Positions 8,762-16,958 of a stretch of 64,000 nt of DNA are shown one piece after another. Every line of letters starts with the position of its first letter. Positions within the stretch are counted from its first letter, which is position 1. Source of the stretch: Paenibacillus rhizophilus (lineage in GTDB: Bacteria > Bacillota > Bacilli > Paenibacillales > Paenibacillaceae). The position numbers and the translations under genes are program-made. Location of the stretch: positions 62,001-126,000 of the forward strand of contig NZ_RQPI01000008.1 in NCBI RefSeq assembly GCF_003854965.1, given 5' to 3'. The notes beneath the pieces were generated by a model that made no database searches, was not told the origin of the DNA, and saw only the letters and a program-made list of their open reading frames with translations.

Positions 8762-9856
8762 ATGGAAATTGCAGTGATAGGCGGCGGACACGGTTGTTAT
8801 GCGGCGGCGGCGGACCTTTCCGACAAGGGCCACCGTGTACGGCTGTGGAGGCGGGACAAGGAAGCTTTTCAGCCTGTATTGGAAAGCCAGTCCCTAATAT
8901 TGAAGGACGCCGGCGGCGTCCGGAAGGTAAGCTTGTCGCTCGCGAGCACGGATCTGTCCGCGGTCGTGAAGGGCGCCGCGTTGATTGTGCTCCCCCTGCC
9001 CGCTTTTGCCCAGGCTTCTGTAGCCTCAGAGCTTGCGCCTCACCTGCAGGACGGGCAGGTGATCTTCCTGCCCCCCGGAACCTTCGGCAGCTATGTGATG
9101 GCGAAGGCGCTGGCCGAAGCGGGCAGCCGGGCCAAGGTTGCGTTTGCCGAAACGGGCACGCTTCCCTATCTGGCCCGCAAGCACGGAGCTGACACGGTCG
9201 CCGTCAGCGGACGGGCGACCCGGCTCCCGACCGGCGTATTTCCGGGCGAGCTGGCGGAGCAAGCTTTTGCCGTCCTGGAGGAAGCCTTTCCGGCAGTCGA
9301 ACGGCTGCAGGACGCGCTGGACGGCGCGTTGATGAACGCGGGACCGATTATCCATCCGCCCCTTATTCTCATGAACGCCGGTCCGATCGAGCATTTTGAA
9401 CACTGGGATATTCATAATGAAGGAACGCAGCCGTCTGTACGGAGGGTGCATGATGCGCTGGATGCGGAAAGAATTTCCGTCCGGGAAGCACTGGGCTACC
9501 GGGCGCCGCATTTTCCGCTCGCGGACCATTACAGCAAGGACGGCGACGAATGGATGTACGGAAATGCCGCCCATGAGAAGCTGGTGGATAGCTCGGATTG
9601 GCGCGAGCATCTGGATCTGATGACGCACCGGTACATGCGCGAAGATGTCGCCTGCGGTTTAGCCTTCCTTGTGTCTCTGGCAGATTGGGCGGGTATGCCC
9701 GCTCCCGTCGCCAAGGGGCTGCTCGCGATCGCCTCGGCCGTGACCGGCGAGGATTTGCGCGGGACGGGCAGGACACTGGAAAACCTGCAGCTGAGCGGCC
9801 TGTCCGTTAATGGCATGCGAATGATGCTGCAGCAGGGTGTGCGGCAATGGGTATGA
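8762..9856 (+). CDS. NAD/NADP octopine/nopaline dehydrogenase family protein
   Basis: A 364-residue protein of the opine dehydrogenase family. The N-terminus is a Rossmann fold with IAVIGGGHGCYAAAADL (GxGxxx-type loop) followed by HRVRLWRRD. The C-terminal catalytic domain has a central NAGPIIHPPLILMNAG segment containing the His typical of these enzymes. Opine dehydrogenases reductively condense amino acids with 2-oxo acids, or run the reverse reaction during opine use. Its place between an aldolase and a 3-hydroxyacyl-CoA dehydrogenase, overlapping the latter by 10 bases, suggests a catabolic dehydrogenase role here. ATG 8762 follows GGAGGACACAGC. Confidence 0.85.
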   Translation: MEIAVIGGGHGCYAAAADLSDKGHRVRLWRRDKEAFQPVLESQSLILKDAGGVRKVSLSLASTDLSAVVKGAALIVLPLPAFAQASVASELAPHLQDGQVIFLPPGTFGSYVMAKALAEAGSRAKVAFAETGTLPYLARKHGADTVAVSGRATRLPTGVFPGELAEQAFAVLEEAFPAVERLQDALDGALMNAGPIIHPPLILMNAGPIEHFEHWDIHNEGTQPSVRRVHDALDAERISVREALGYRAPHFPLADHYSKDGDEWMYGNAAHEKLVDSSDWREHLDLMTHRYMREDVACGLAFLVSLADWAGMPAPVAKGLLAIASAVTGEDLRGTGRTLENLQLSGLSVNGMRMMLQQGVRQWV

Positions 9857-10869
9857 ACAAGCCCGTAATCGCTGTTGTCGGCGCGGGTCGTATGGGAATT
9901 GGCATTGCCCATGTTTTTGCTTATGCGGGCCATAAGGTCGAGCTGATCGACAGCAAAGAAAGAAGTCAGCCGGAGACGGAACGTTTCCTGAAGGAAGCGG
10001 CCGGACAAATGGAGAACAACCTCCATTTTTTGGCGTCTCTTGAATTGTTCGATCCATCGCTCGCGGAGAAGATTCTCGGGCGAATCGATTACCATTCTCT
10101 GAATGATATGGAAGCGGTTCTGCCCGGGGCGGATGTTGTGTTTGAAGCGGCTCCCGAAATTTTGGAGGTTAAAAAGGACACATTTGACCGGATCGGCACT
10201 TCGGCCCGGAACGATGCCTGGATCGCCTCCACAACCTCGACATTTATGGTGGATACGCTGGCTTCCTTTCTGGACAAGCCGGAGCGGTTCGTCAATACGC
10301 ATTGGCTTAACCCTGCCTATCTTATCCCGCTGGTTGAAGTAAGTCCCGGCGCACAGACCGCTTCCGGAGTGCTGGCCGGTATGATGGAGCTGCTGTCCGG
10401 CGTTGGAAAAGTGCCGGTCCAGTGCGCCGCTTCGCCCGGATTCATTGTGCCGAGAATTCAGGCGCTGGCGATGAACGAGGCAGCCCGGCTCGTTCAGGAA
10501 GGGGTGGCTGCACCCGAGGCGATCGACACTGCCTCCCGGGTGGGCTTCGGCCTTCGGTTTGCCGTTCTGGGATTGCTGGAATTCATTGATTGGGGAGGCG
10601 GAGACATCCTGTATTACGCCGACCGCTATTTGGAGCAGGAGCTGTCTACGGATCGCTACGCTCCCCCGGACATTATCTCGGAGAATATGGCGAACGGCCG
10701 GATCGGCATGAAATCCGGGAGAGGCTTTTACGATTTCAGCGGCAGGGATGTCACCGCCTACCAACGGGAAACGATGCGGAAGTTCGTCGATCTGCTGCAG
10801 CACCTGGGGTATTGGTCGCCTCCGGGTGAGCCGTCTTTGCGGGGAATCAGCCCAAGCCTACATAAATAA
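9847..10869 (+). CDS. 3-hydroxyacyl-CoA dehydrogenase family protein
   Basis: A 340-residue NAD-dependent dehydrogenase with the N-terminal VVGAGRMGIGIAHVFAYAGH Rossmann motif and a C-terminal helical 3HCDH domain ending in GRIGMKSGRGFYDFSG. The catalytic-site strand NTHWLNPAYLIPLVEV carries the usual His and Asn. Members act on 3-hydroxyacyl-CoA or on free 3-hydroxy acids such as L-gulonate or carnitine. The start codon lies inside the preceding gene (10-base overlap; MGMNKP, a second ATG at 9853), a sign of coupled expression. Confidence 0.88.
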   Translation: MGMNKPVIAVVGAGRMGIGIAHVFAYAGHKVELIDSKERSQPETERFLKEAAGQMENNLHFLASLELFDPSLAEKILGRIDYHSLNDMEAVLPGADVVFEAAPEILEVKKDTFDRIGTSARNDAWIASTTSTFMVDTLASFLDKPERFVNTHWLNPAYLIPLVEVSPGAQTASGVLAGMMELLSGVGKVPVQCAASPGFIVPRIQALAMNEAARLVQEGVAAPEAIDTASRVGFGLRFAVLGLLEFIDWGGGDILYYADRYLEQELSTDRYAPPDIISENMANGRIGMKSGRGFYDFSGRDVTAYQRETMRKFVDLLQHLGYWSPPGEPSLRGISPSLHK

Positions 10870-10890
10870 ACAACGGATGGAGAGAAGCGC

Positions 10891-11955
10891 ATGAGAAGAT
10901 TTTGGATTGGCGTCATGTCTGTGTTCATGGTTGTCGTGCTGGCTGCATGCGGAGGCAATGCGAACACCGCCAACGCGCCGGAAGAGACGGGCGCGGCCAA
11001 TGCGGCGGCATCTAACGATAAACCGATCGAGCTGAACTATGCTTTCTTTGCTCCGGCCAGCACATTTCCGGCGAAGCAGATGGAGAAATGGAAGGAAGAA
11101 GTGGAGAAACGGACGAACGGAAAGGTTGTGGTGAACCTGTTCCCGGGCGGCACCCTGCTGGCCGCCAACAATATGTATGACGGGGTCAAAAGCAAGGTGG
11201 CGGACATCGGCCTGTCGGTTATGACATACGAACCGGGAAAATTCCCCCTGCTTACGATCGCCGAGCTGCCTTCGGGATTTCCAAGCGGCAAGGTAGCCAG
11301 CCAGGTCATATTTGATCTGCTGAAGGAATACCCGCAGGATTCTTTTAAAGACCTGAAGGTCATCACCGCCTTTGCAACCGAACCGGCTTATATCCAGACC
11401 AAAGCCGCTGTCGCGTCCTTAAATGACATCAAAGGCAAACAGATCCGGATTTCCGGCGCGCTTGCGCCGCTGCTAAAGGAGCTGGGCGCCTCACCCGTCG
11501 GGATGTCGCAGGCGGAATCCGTCGAAGCGATGCAAACCGGCGTCATCGAAGGCTACGTGTCATCGCGCGAAGTGCTGATGGATTTGAAGCTTGCAGAAAT
11601 GGCCAAATTTGTGACGGACTACCCATTGAGCGTTTCGACCTTCGCCGCTGTTATGAACATGGATACATGGAATTCGCTTCCTCCGGACGTCCAGCAGGTG
11701 ATTGAGGAGTTAGGGCCGGAGATGGCCGCCTGGGCCGGGGAATATCTCGATAATCATGTGAAGGAAGCCATGGACTGGTCCATGAAGGAAGAAGGGCTGA
11801 AAGTTATTACGCTGACGCCAGAGGAGAAACAGGCGTGGGATGCGAAGCTGAAGCCGCTTCAGGATAAGGCGGTCGCCGATCTCGAAGCACAGGGCTTGCC
11901 TGCCGAACAATTCAAGAAGCGGCTGGATGAATTGAAGGCCTCTTATTCGAAATAA
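10891..11955 (+). CDS. TRAP transporter substrate-binding lipoprotein (DctP family), copy 2
   Basis: A 354-residue lipoprotein (lipobox LAAC, Cys21) closely related along its whole length to the protein at 3866; long runs such as NYAFFAPASTFPAKQM are identical. The substrate-Arg segment reads GKQIRISG here instead of GKQVRIPG, and the helix after TIAE differs (LPSGFPSG versus APTVFQNS), so the two copies may bind related but different ligands. No second DctQ/DctM pair is present, so both probably feed the permease at 5009-6867. It closes the operon, 21 bases after the dehydrogenase gene. Confidence 0.93.
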   Translation: MRRFWIGVMSVFMVVVLAACGGNANTANAPEETGAANAAASNDKPIELNYAFFAPASTFPAKQMEKWKEEVEKRTNGKVVVNLFPGGTLLAANNMYDGVKSKVADIGLSVMTYEPGKFPLLTIAELPSGFPSGKVASQVIFDLLKEYPQDSFKDLKVITAFATEPAYIQTKAAVASLNDIKGKQIRISGALAPLLKELGASPVGMSQAESVEAMQTGVIEGYVSSREVLMDLKLAEMAKFVTDYPLSVSTFAAVMNMDTWNSLPPDVQQVIEELGPEMAAWAGEYLDNHVKEAMDWSMKEEGLKVITLTPEEKQAWDAKLKPLQDKAVADLEAQGLPAEQFKKRLDELKASYSK

Positions 11956-11992
11956 ATCAAAACTTCGATATAAAGTGTACCTATATTGCCCT

Positions 11993-12040
11993 GATGAACA
12001 CGAGGAGCCGAAAATGTTCCTTGTTCACGGGGCTTTTTAT
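11993..12040 (+). terminator. probable terminator of the TRAP operon
   Basis: TGAACA with an AGGA block pairs imperfectly with TTCCTTGTTCA, and GGGGCTTTTTAT follows. The stem has bulges but the T run is clear, and it lies 40-80 bases behind the last binding-protein gene. Confidence 0.5.
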
Positions 12041-12054
12041 CATTCAACTTATGG

Positions 12055-12084
12055 TTGACTGGCTAACATGTTAAAATTTAAAAT
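12055..12084 (+). promoter_or_regulatory. sigma-A-like promoter of the V4R/PucR regulator gene
   Basis: TTGACT at 12055-12060 and TAAAAT at 12079-12084 are separated by 18 bases, giving a leader of about 60 bases before ATG 12153. This suggests the regulator has its own promoter, separate from the operon it follows. Confidence 0.6.
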
Positions 12085-12152
12085 TGTTTCATGGTAGTCA
12101 TATTTCCATTCTGAAAAATCCTTTAGAACGCAGTCAAAGGAGGGACGGTCAG

Positions 12153-14075
12153 ATGACAAAAGCGAGTACGATGTCACTGAAAGATTTGGTTCATTTCAGC
12201 AAGGAGGAAGGCGATTTTTTCCTGAGGGACCGGAGAATGATGCTGATCAGCTCAGATGCCTTTGGTATGCTGTGCAGGGATTTGATCGTCGCTCTCGGAT
12301 TGGAAAGGGCGAAACGCTTTTTGCAGCGCTACGGATGGCAATTCGGCGTAAGCGAAGCGCGCTATTTGAACGATATGTTCAGCTGGGATGACGATCTGGA
12401 ATGGATTTTGGCCGGGTCCAAAATGCACAATATTGCGGGGCGCGTGTTCTCGACCCCCATCCGGATGAACATCAACAAGAGTGAAGGCTTGTTCGATGTC
12501 GAAGGGTATTGGATCGATTCCAATGAAGCGAAGCAATTTTTGATGCATTTTAATAAACACCATGAGCCCGTATGCCACTTTTTGGTAGGTTATGCCAGCG
12601 GGTATTGTACGGAAACAGTAGGCACCAAAATTATTTTTAAAGAAGTAGAATGCGTTGCCAAAGGAGATCCAAGATGCAAGTATGTCGGCAAGACCCTGGA
12701 ACAGTGGGGTGACGGCCTTCCTGAGGATCTTATCGATGATGGCCAGGAGAAGCTGGAAGATGAGCTCGACCGGGCTTACAAGCGGATTGAAAAACAGAAA
12801 GAAATATTGAACCGGGTAACGACGGTCAGCCAGGAACTCACCCGTATGATCCTGCAGGGTAAAGGGCTGGAAGATATGGCCGAGATTCTCGGAAAAAGCC
12901 TGAACTGCAACGTTATTATCGAAAATCAGCACCTGGATATGCTCACGGGCTACGGCCAGGTTTTGGACAGCTCGTTAAATAAAGTAATGGAGCATCTTGC
13001 TCACGATAAAGGAAGCCAGCAATACAGTAAAATTAACACTATGCTCAGAGAACACTGCACGGTGCAATTTGAAATCCCCGAGCCATTTTTCTTTCCCCAT
13101 GTTCGGCTCGTTACCCCCATTATGCTTCGCAATCAAGTGCTTGGCTATATCTCCATCCTCAAACCAGAGGGCCGGTTCGGCGAGCTGGAATCGGTTCTGC
13201 TTGAGCGGTCCGCCAATATTTGCGCCATCCAGCTGCTGAACGAACGGACGGTTGTCGAGACGGAACAGCGCCTGAAGGGCGAACTGCTGGACGAGCTGTT
13301 TAATCCTTCCGCCGATATCTCCGCTGTATCCAGGCGGCTGGCCTATCTGGACCATGACCTCAGCCAGCCTCACTATGTCTTTGTTTTTCAATTCGAAACG
13401 TCCGGTAAAAAAGGGTCGATTCAGGATGCCCGTTCCACCGCCCTGCGTGAAAAAATCATGGACCGTTTAAAAAGGAGGGCCGAGCAAAACGGATTCCATA
13501 TCCTGATGTCCACCAAGCTGGAACGCGTTCATACCCTGATTCCGCAGGCCTATATCGAAAAGCTGAATATGAAGGTGCGGGATTACGGCGAATCCCTGAT
13601 CGAAGGACTGGGCGACGAAGCCGTTACAACGGTGCTGGGAATCAGCGGCGTATGCCACAACCGCACTTCTTTTTCCAAGGCGTTCAATGAAGCGGTCAAA
13701 GCGATCGATATCGGAAGGATCAAAGGGAAGACTGAGCGGGTTGTCCTGTCCACGGATATCAAACATCTGTCGATTTTGCTGGACGCGAGACGCCCGGAAG
13801 AGCTGGAGCAGTACGCCTCTAATTTGCTCGGAGCGCTGCAGGAATACGACCAAAAGTACGCAACGGAGCTGCTGAAGACGATCTACTACTATTTCGACAA
13901 TGAATGCAATCTGCATAAAACTGCCAGGACGATGAATATCTCCATCAGCGGTATGCGATATCGCCTGGACCGGATTAAACAGCTGTCCGATTTCGATTTA
14001 TCCAACTCGCTGACCCGGTTCGAGGTGCAATTGGCCTTGGAGATATTCCTGGTGCTCGGGAAGATCGATTATTAA
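12153..14075 (+). CDS. V4R-domain sensor fused to PucR-type helix-turn-helix regulator
   Basis: A 640-residue cytoplasmic regulator. Residues ~10-110 resemble the XylR_N aromatic-effector domain, followed by a V4R domain (~115-210) with HHEPVCHFLVGYASGYC and the GDPRCKYVG hairpin that usually supplies metal-binding Cys. A coiled coil (~220-250), a GAF-like region (~250-390), a CdaR-like middle domain and a C-terminal PucR-type HTH (HKTARTMNISISGMRYRLDR) complete it. XylR_N/V4R modules normally sit in front of sigma-54 ATPases; here that ATPase is absent and a PucR output replaces it. ATG 12153 follows AAAGGAGGGA; an upstream TTG is not needed. It probably controls the preceding operon. Confidence 0.87.
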   Translation: MTKASTMSLKDLVHFSKEEGDFFLRDRRMMLISSDAFGMLCRDLIVALGLERAKRFLQRYGWQFGVSEARYLNDMFSWDDDLEWILAGSKMHNIAGRVFSTPIRMNINKSEGLFDVEGYWIDSNEAKQFLMHFNKHHEPVCHFLVGYASGYCTETVGTKIIFKEVECVAKGDPRCKYVGKTLEQWGDGLPEDLIDDGQEKLEDELDRAYKRIEKQKEILNRVTTVSQELTRMILQGKGLEDMAEILGKSLNCNVIIENQHLDMLTGYGQVLDSSLNKVMEHLAHDKGSQQYSKINTMLREHCTVQFEIPEPFFFPHVRLVTPIMLRNQVLGYISILKPEGRFGELESVLLERSANICAIQLLNERTVVETEQRLKGELLDELFNPSADISAVSRRLAYLDHDLSQPHYVFVFQFETSGKKGSIQDARSTALREKIMDRLKRRAEQNGFHILMSTKLERVHTLIPQAYIEKLNMKVRDYGESLIEGLGDEAVTTVLGISGVCHNRTSFSKAFNEAVKAIDIGRIKGKTERVVLSTDIKHLSILLDARRPEELEQYASNLLGALQEYDQKYATELLKTIYYYFDNECNLHKTARTMNISISGMRYRLDRIKQLSDFDLSNSLTRFEVQLALEIFLVLGKIDY

Positions 14076-14591
14076 TAGCAGGATCTCGGGGAAACGCTAG
14101 GGTCCAAAAGTAGAATACTGCTACTTAACAAGGCGGCTAAATAAAGAGGTAACCTAGTTTTGTGCTCCGCAGCATGCTTTTTGATCGGATTGTACTCCGG
14201 CAGAGAGCGTTGCCTTGAAGAATGGAATAATTAGCAGCAGCAGCGGCGTTGTCGTTGAAGAAAAGCTTGCGGATGTGCAGGAATTTATAGGGATTATCGG
14301 TTGCTTTGAGAGAACTCCTGCGATTATGCAGTATTTTTAACGTATGGAGACTCACCACACTGATCGTGGCCGAAATTCCTGCATATTTGGAGGAATTCTT
14401 ATGAGAGTAAGCCATCTGCCACTAATTGATGTACATTCGCAGGAATTTAGATAACTATTGAAGCGCGCAGCAGGAAATTTTATAAATGCCAAAGCGCACT
14501 AGGATGAAGTTCTGTGTGACAACCACCGCTTTTGGTCCAGTCCTTTACATGAGGCAAGTGCTCTGCTGCGGACGAACCCCTGCCCGGATGT
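14076..14591. other. gene-free region with a repeated GCAGGAATTT motif
   Basis: About 500 bases without a convincing gene. The motif GCAGGAATTT occurs at 14277-14286 and 14439-14448 on the plus strand and at 14373-14382 on the minus strand, with a near copy (GCAGGAAATTT) at about 14469. A 92-codon minus-strand open frame spans part of it but looks like a by-product of the repeats. Similar small spurious frames with a SKYAGIS/NPYKFLH flavour seem familiar from Paenibacillus intergenic repeats, which is memory, not proof. Confidence 0.45.
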
Positions 14592-14635
14592 AATAACCCT
14601 TTTTGTTCCGCCCTTTTACACAAAGAAGGGTTATT
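14592..14635 (-). terminator. hairpin overlapping the LysR stop codon, probable terminator
   Basis: AATAACCCTT (from 14592) pairs with AAGGGTTATT (ending 14635). The stop codon of the LysR gene lies inside the stem. The T run on the minus strand is short, so termination efficiency is uncertain. Confidence 0.5.
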
Positions 14636-15611
14636 CTGCCGCTGGACTGCCTGGACCAAGGGGAGGTTCCGTCCATCCGGACGTCTGGCCGGCGATACCG
14701 TCCAGCCCGTCCGATCGATGGGGCGACTGGGCGAAGAAAACCTGCCGGGAAGGGAACAGGAAGGGGAGCGGAATCCGGAACATGCCACTGCCGAGCGCTT
14801 CAATCCGGAACGTCTCGCCGGAGAAATCGGCGGGTGAACGCCCCGTGGACGGTTCGTACACGGATTGGGTGATAAACGTGCAGCCAAACTCCCTCTCCGC
14901 CAATTGTTCCATCAGCTCAAGCGTATCGGTTTCAACCGCGATACGCGGCTCGCCGCCGAACTCCTTCTCCATGATTCGGTCAATCATTTGCCGGACATGA
15001 ATTCCCTGTTTAGGAAGGATCAGCGGCAGCTCACGCAAGGCCTGAATAAAAGAGGCGCGAACATAAGAGACGGTTCTGTCCGCAAACGGAAGGAAAGCCG
15101 GAAGATATCTCTCAGAGGCGTAAAGATGAAAATCCTGCCGGTACAGGGGGATGGCGCTGATGTTCCCGGGTATGGATTCATACCCGAACAGGCCGAAATC
15201 CAGCGTTCCTTCCTGCAGCTTTCTCACGATTTCAGGCGAGTTCGATGTGACGATTTCCAGAGGCCCGCCGTGGGACTGGAAATACCCGGAGAACCGGTGC
15301 AGCTCCGATATCAAGGGCGAGGCTACCCCAAGTCTCGTCACTTTGCGTTCGGCGTTCTTCATCCGGGTCTGCTCGATCCCGGTTCTCAGGGTGTGCAGCG
15401 CGCTGCCCGCATACTGAATAAACAGCTGTCCATCGGCCGTAAGCTCCACTCCCGTGGCTGTGCGATGAAACAGCGTAATCCCGTACTCATCTTCGATCAG
15501 CTGAATCTTCTTGCTGATGGCGGACTGCGACAAATGGACGAGCTTGGCCGCTTTCCGCATGCTTTTCGTTCTGGACACCGTCATGATGAGCTCCATATCG
15601 GACAAGTTCAT
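14631..15611 (-). CDS. LysR family transcriptional regulator
   Basis: A 326-residue LysR protein. The winged HTH is at the N-terminus (SMRKAAKLVHLSQSAISKKI, then LFHRTATGVELTADG), followed by the effector-binding domain, which begins at VTRLGVASPL. The last ~30 residues (rich in Ser, Gly, Pro) extend beyond the usual end near residue 295 and look unstructured; the stop falls inside the terminator hairpin, so an ancestral stop may have been lost. It is divergent from the CoA-transferase operon with about 150 bases between starts, the classic arrangement for a LysR protein controlling its neighbour. Confidence 0.92.
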   Translation of the reverse strand: MNLSDMELIMTVSRTKSMRKAAKLVHLSQSAISKKIQLIEDEYGITLFHRTATGVELTADGQLFIQYAGSALHTLRTGIEQTRMKNAERKVTRLGVASPLISELHRFSGYFQSHGGPLEIVTSNSPEIVRKLQEGTLDFGLFGYESIPGNISAIPLYRQDFHLYASERYLPAFLPFADRTVSYVRASFIQALRELPLILPKQGIHVRQMIDRIMEKEFGGEPRIAVETDTLELMEQLAEREFGCTFITQSVYEPSTGRSPADFSGETFRIEALGSGMFRIPLPFLFPSRQVFFAQSPHRSDGLDGIAGQTSGWTEPPLGPGSPAAE

Positions 15612-15690
15612 TCCGTGATCCTCCCTTGAGGGGCGTCAGCCGGACAGGCGTGATTCCTTTTTGCTATCACTTCAGACCGCCAATTGTTCC

Positions 15691-15707
15691 TATAATTATA
15701 TCATAAT
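15691..15707. promoter_or_regulatory. ATTAT-N3-ATAAT dyad between LysR and CoA-transferase genes
   Basis: ATTATATCATAAT (15695-15707) is a perfect short dyad that overlaps TATAAT-like -10 boxes on both strands (15691-15696 on plus, 15695-15700 on minus). It is in the position expected for a LysR-controlled divergent promoter. No strong -35 box was found for either direction. Confidence 0.35.
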
Positions 15708-15760
15708 GGTTCTGGTTTAAGCGCTCCGAACCTGCTAAAAATTGACGGGAGGCAACCAAG

Positions 15761-16948
15761 ATGCAGCCGCTTGAAGGATTGAAGGTTCTGGATTTAACCC
15801 GGGTTATGGCCGGGCCTTATTGTACGATGGTGCTTGGAGATTTGGGCGCGGAGGTGATCAAAATTGAAAAGATTCAGAGCGGAGACGATACCCGGTCCAC
15901 GCCTCCGTTTATTCACGGGGAAAGCGCCAATTTCATGCAGATCAACCGCAATAAGAAAAGCGTGACGCTGAACGTTAAGTCTGCGAGGGGCAAAGAAATC
16001 TTTTTCCAGCTGGCGGCGGAGTCGGATGTCATTGTCGAGAACTTCAAACCCGGTGTAATGAGTAAGCTGGGTCTGGATTATGAAGCGGTCTGCCGAATCA
16101 ATCCCGGCATTATTTACTGCTCGATTTCGGGATACGGTCAAACGGGGCCTTACCGGGATAAAAGGGGCTTTGATATCGTCGCCCAGGGGATGACCGGTCT
16201 GATGAGCATGACCGGCGAACCCGGCGGGCGTCCGGTAAAGCTGGGCATAGCCATCAATGATCTGACGGGGGGCGTTACGGCGCTTTATTCAATCCTGGCG
16301 GCTTATGTGCATAAACTCAAAACCGGCGAAGGGCAGTATATCGATGTGTCCATCATGGAATCGGGACTGGCATGGACCTTTTGGGAAGCGGCGGCTTTTT
16401 TTGCGGACGGCACGGTTCCGAAGCCGAACGGTTCCCGGCACCGGGTCATGGCTCCATACCAGGCGTTCAGGGCCAAAGACGGCTATGTTCTGGTCGGCGG
16501 GGCCAATCAGAGCACCTGGGAACGATTCTGCACGGATGTGATCGATAAGCCTGAATGGATAGAGGACGAACGATTCGCCCGGCCGAAGGATCGCATTCAC
16601 AATGTCGATATTCTGGAGCGGTGCATTGAAGACATCTTTGTCTGTGAAACGAAGGATTACTGGGTCAGCAAGCTTGAGCAGGCCGGGGTGCCCGGCGGGC
16701 CCATCAATACATTCGATCAGGCGATGAACGATCCGCATGTCCTTGAGCGCGAAATGGTGCTCGAGGCGGAGCATCCCGTCGCGGGTAAGACCCGGATGCT
16801 TGGCATTCCGGCCAAAATGTCCAGAACGCCGGGAAAGATCCGGTCTGCGGCCCCTCTTTTGGGTGAACATACGGAAGAGGTCCTGGGCAGCTATTTGGGA
16901 ATGTCCAAGGAAGAGATTGAAATGCTGCGCCGGCAAGACGTGATTTAG
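15761..16948 (+). CDS. CaiB/BaiF family CoA-transferase (class III)
   Basis: A 395-residue family III CoA-transferase, normal length, which moves CoA between carboxylic acids through Asp-linked intermediates. The N-terminal LKVLDLTRVMAGPYCTMVLG, the nucleotide loop and the catalytic Asp in IAINDLTGG (~167) are present, as is the C-terminal PLLGEHTEEVL typical of formyl-CoA and bile-acid CoA transferases. Together with the enoyl-CoA hydratase 10 bases downstream and the thioesterase behind it, it would activate an acid to its CoA ester. ATG 15761 follows a GGGAGGC site. Confidence 0.93.
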   Translation: MQPLEGLKVLDLTRVMAGPYCTMVLGDLGAEVIKIEKIQSGDDTRSTPPFIHGESANFMQINRNKKSVTLNVKSARGKEIFFQLAAESDVIVENFKPGVMSKLGLDYEAVCRINPGIIYCSISGYGQTGPYRDKRGFDIVAQGMTGLMSMTGEPGGRPVKLGIAINDLTGGVTALYSILAAYVHKLKTGEGQYIDVSIMESGLAWTFWEAAAFFADGTVPKPNGSRHRVMAPYQAFRAKDGYVLVGGANQSTWERFCTDVIDKPEWIEDERFARPKDRIHNVDILERCIEDIFVCETKDYWVSKLEQAGVPGGPINTFDQAMNDPHVLEREMVLEAEHPVAGKTRMLGIPAKMSRTPGKIRSAAPLLGEHTEEVLGSYLGMSKEEIEMLRRQDVI

Positions 16949-16958
16949 GGGGGATTGG

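Noticed and set aside
14137..14415. 92-codon minus-strand frame
   Set aside because: Produced by the repeat-rich spacer; no ribosome site and no domain.
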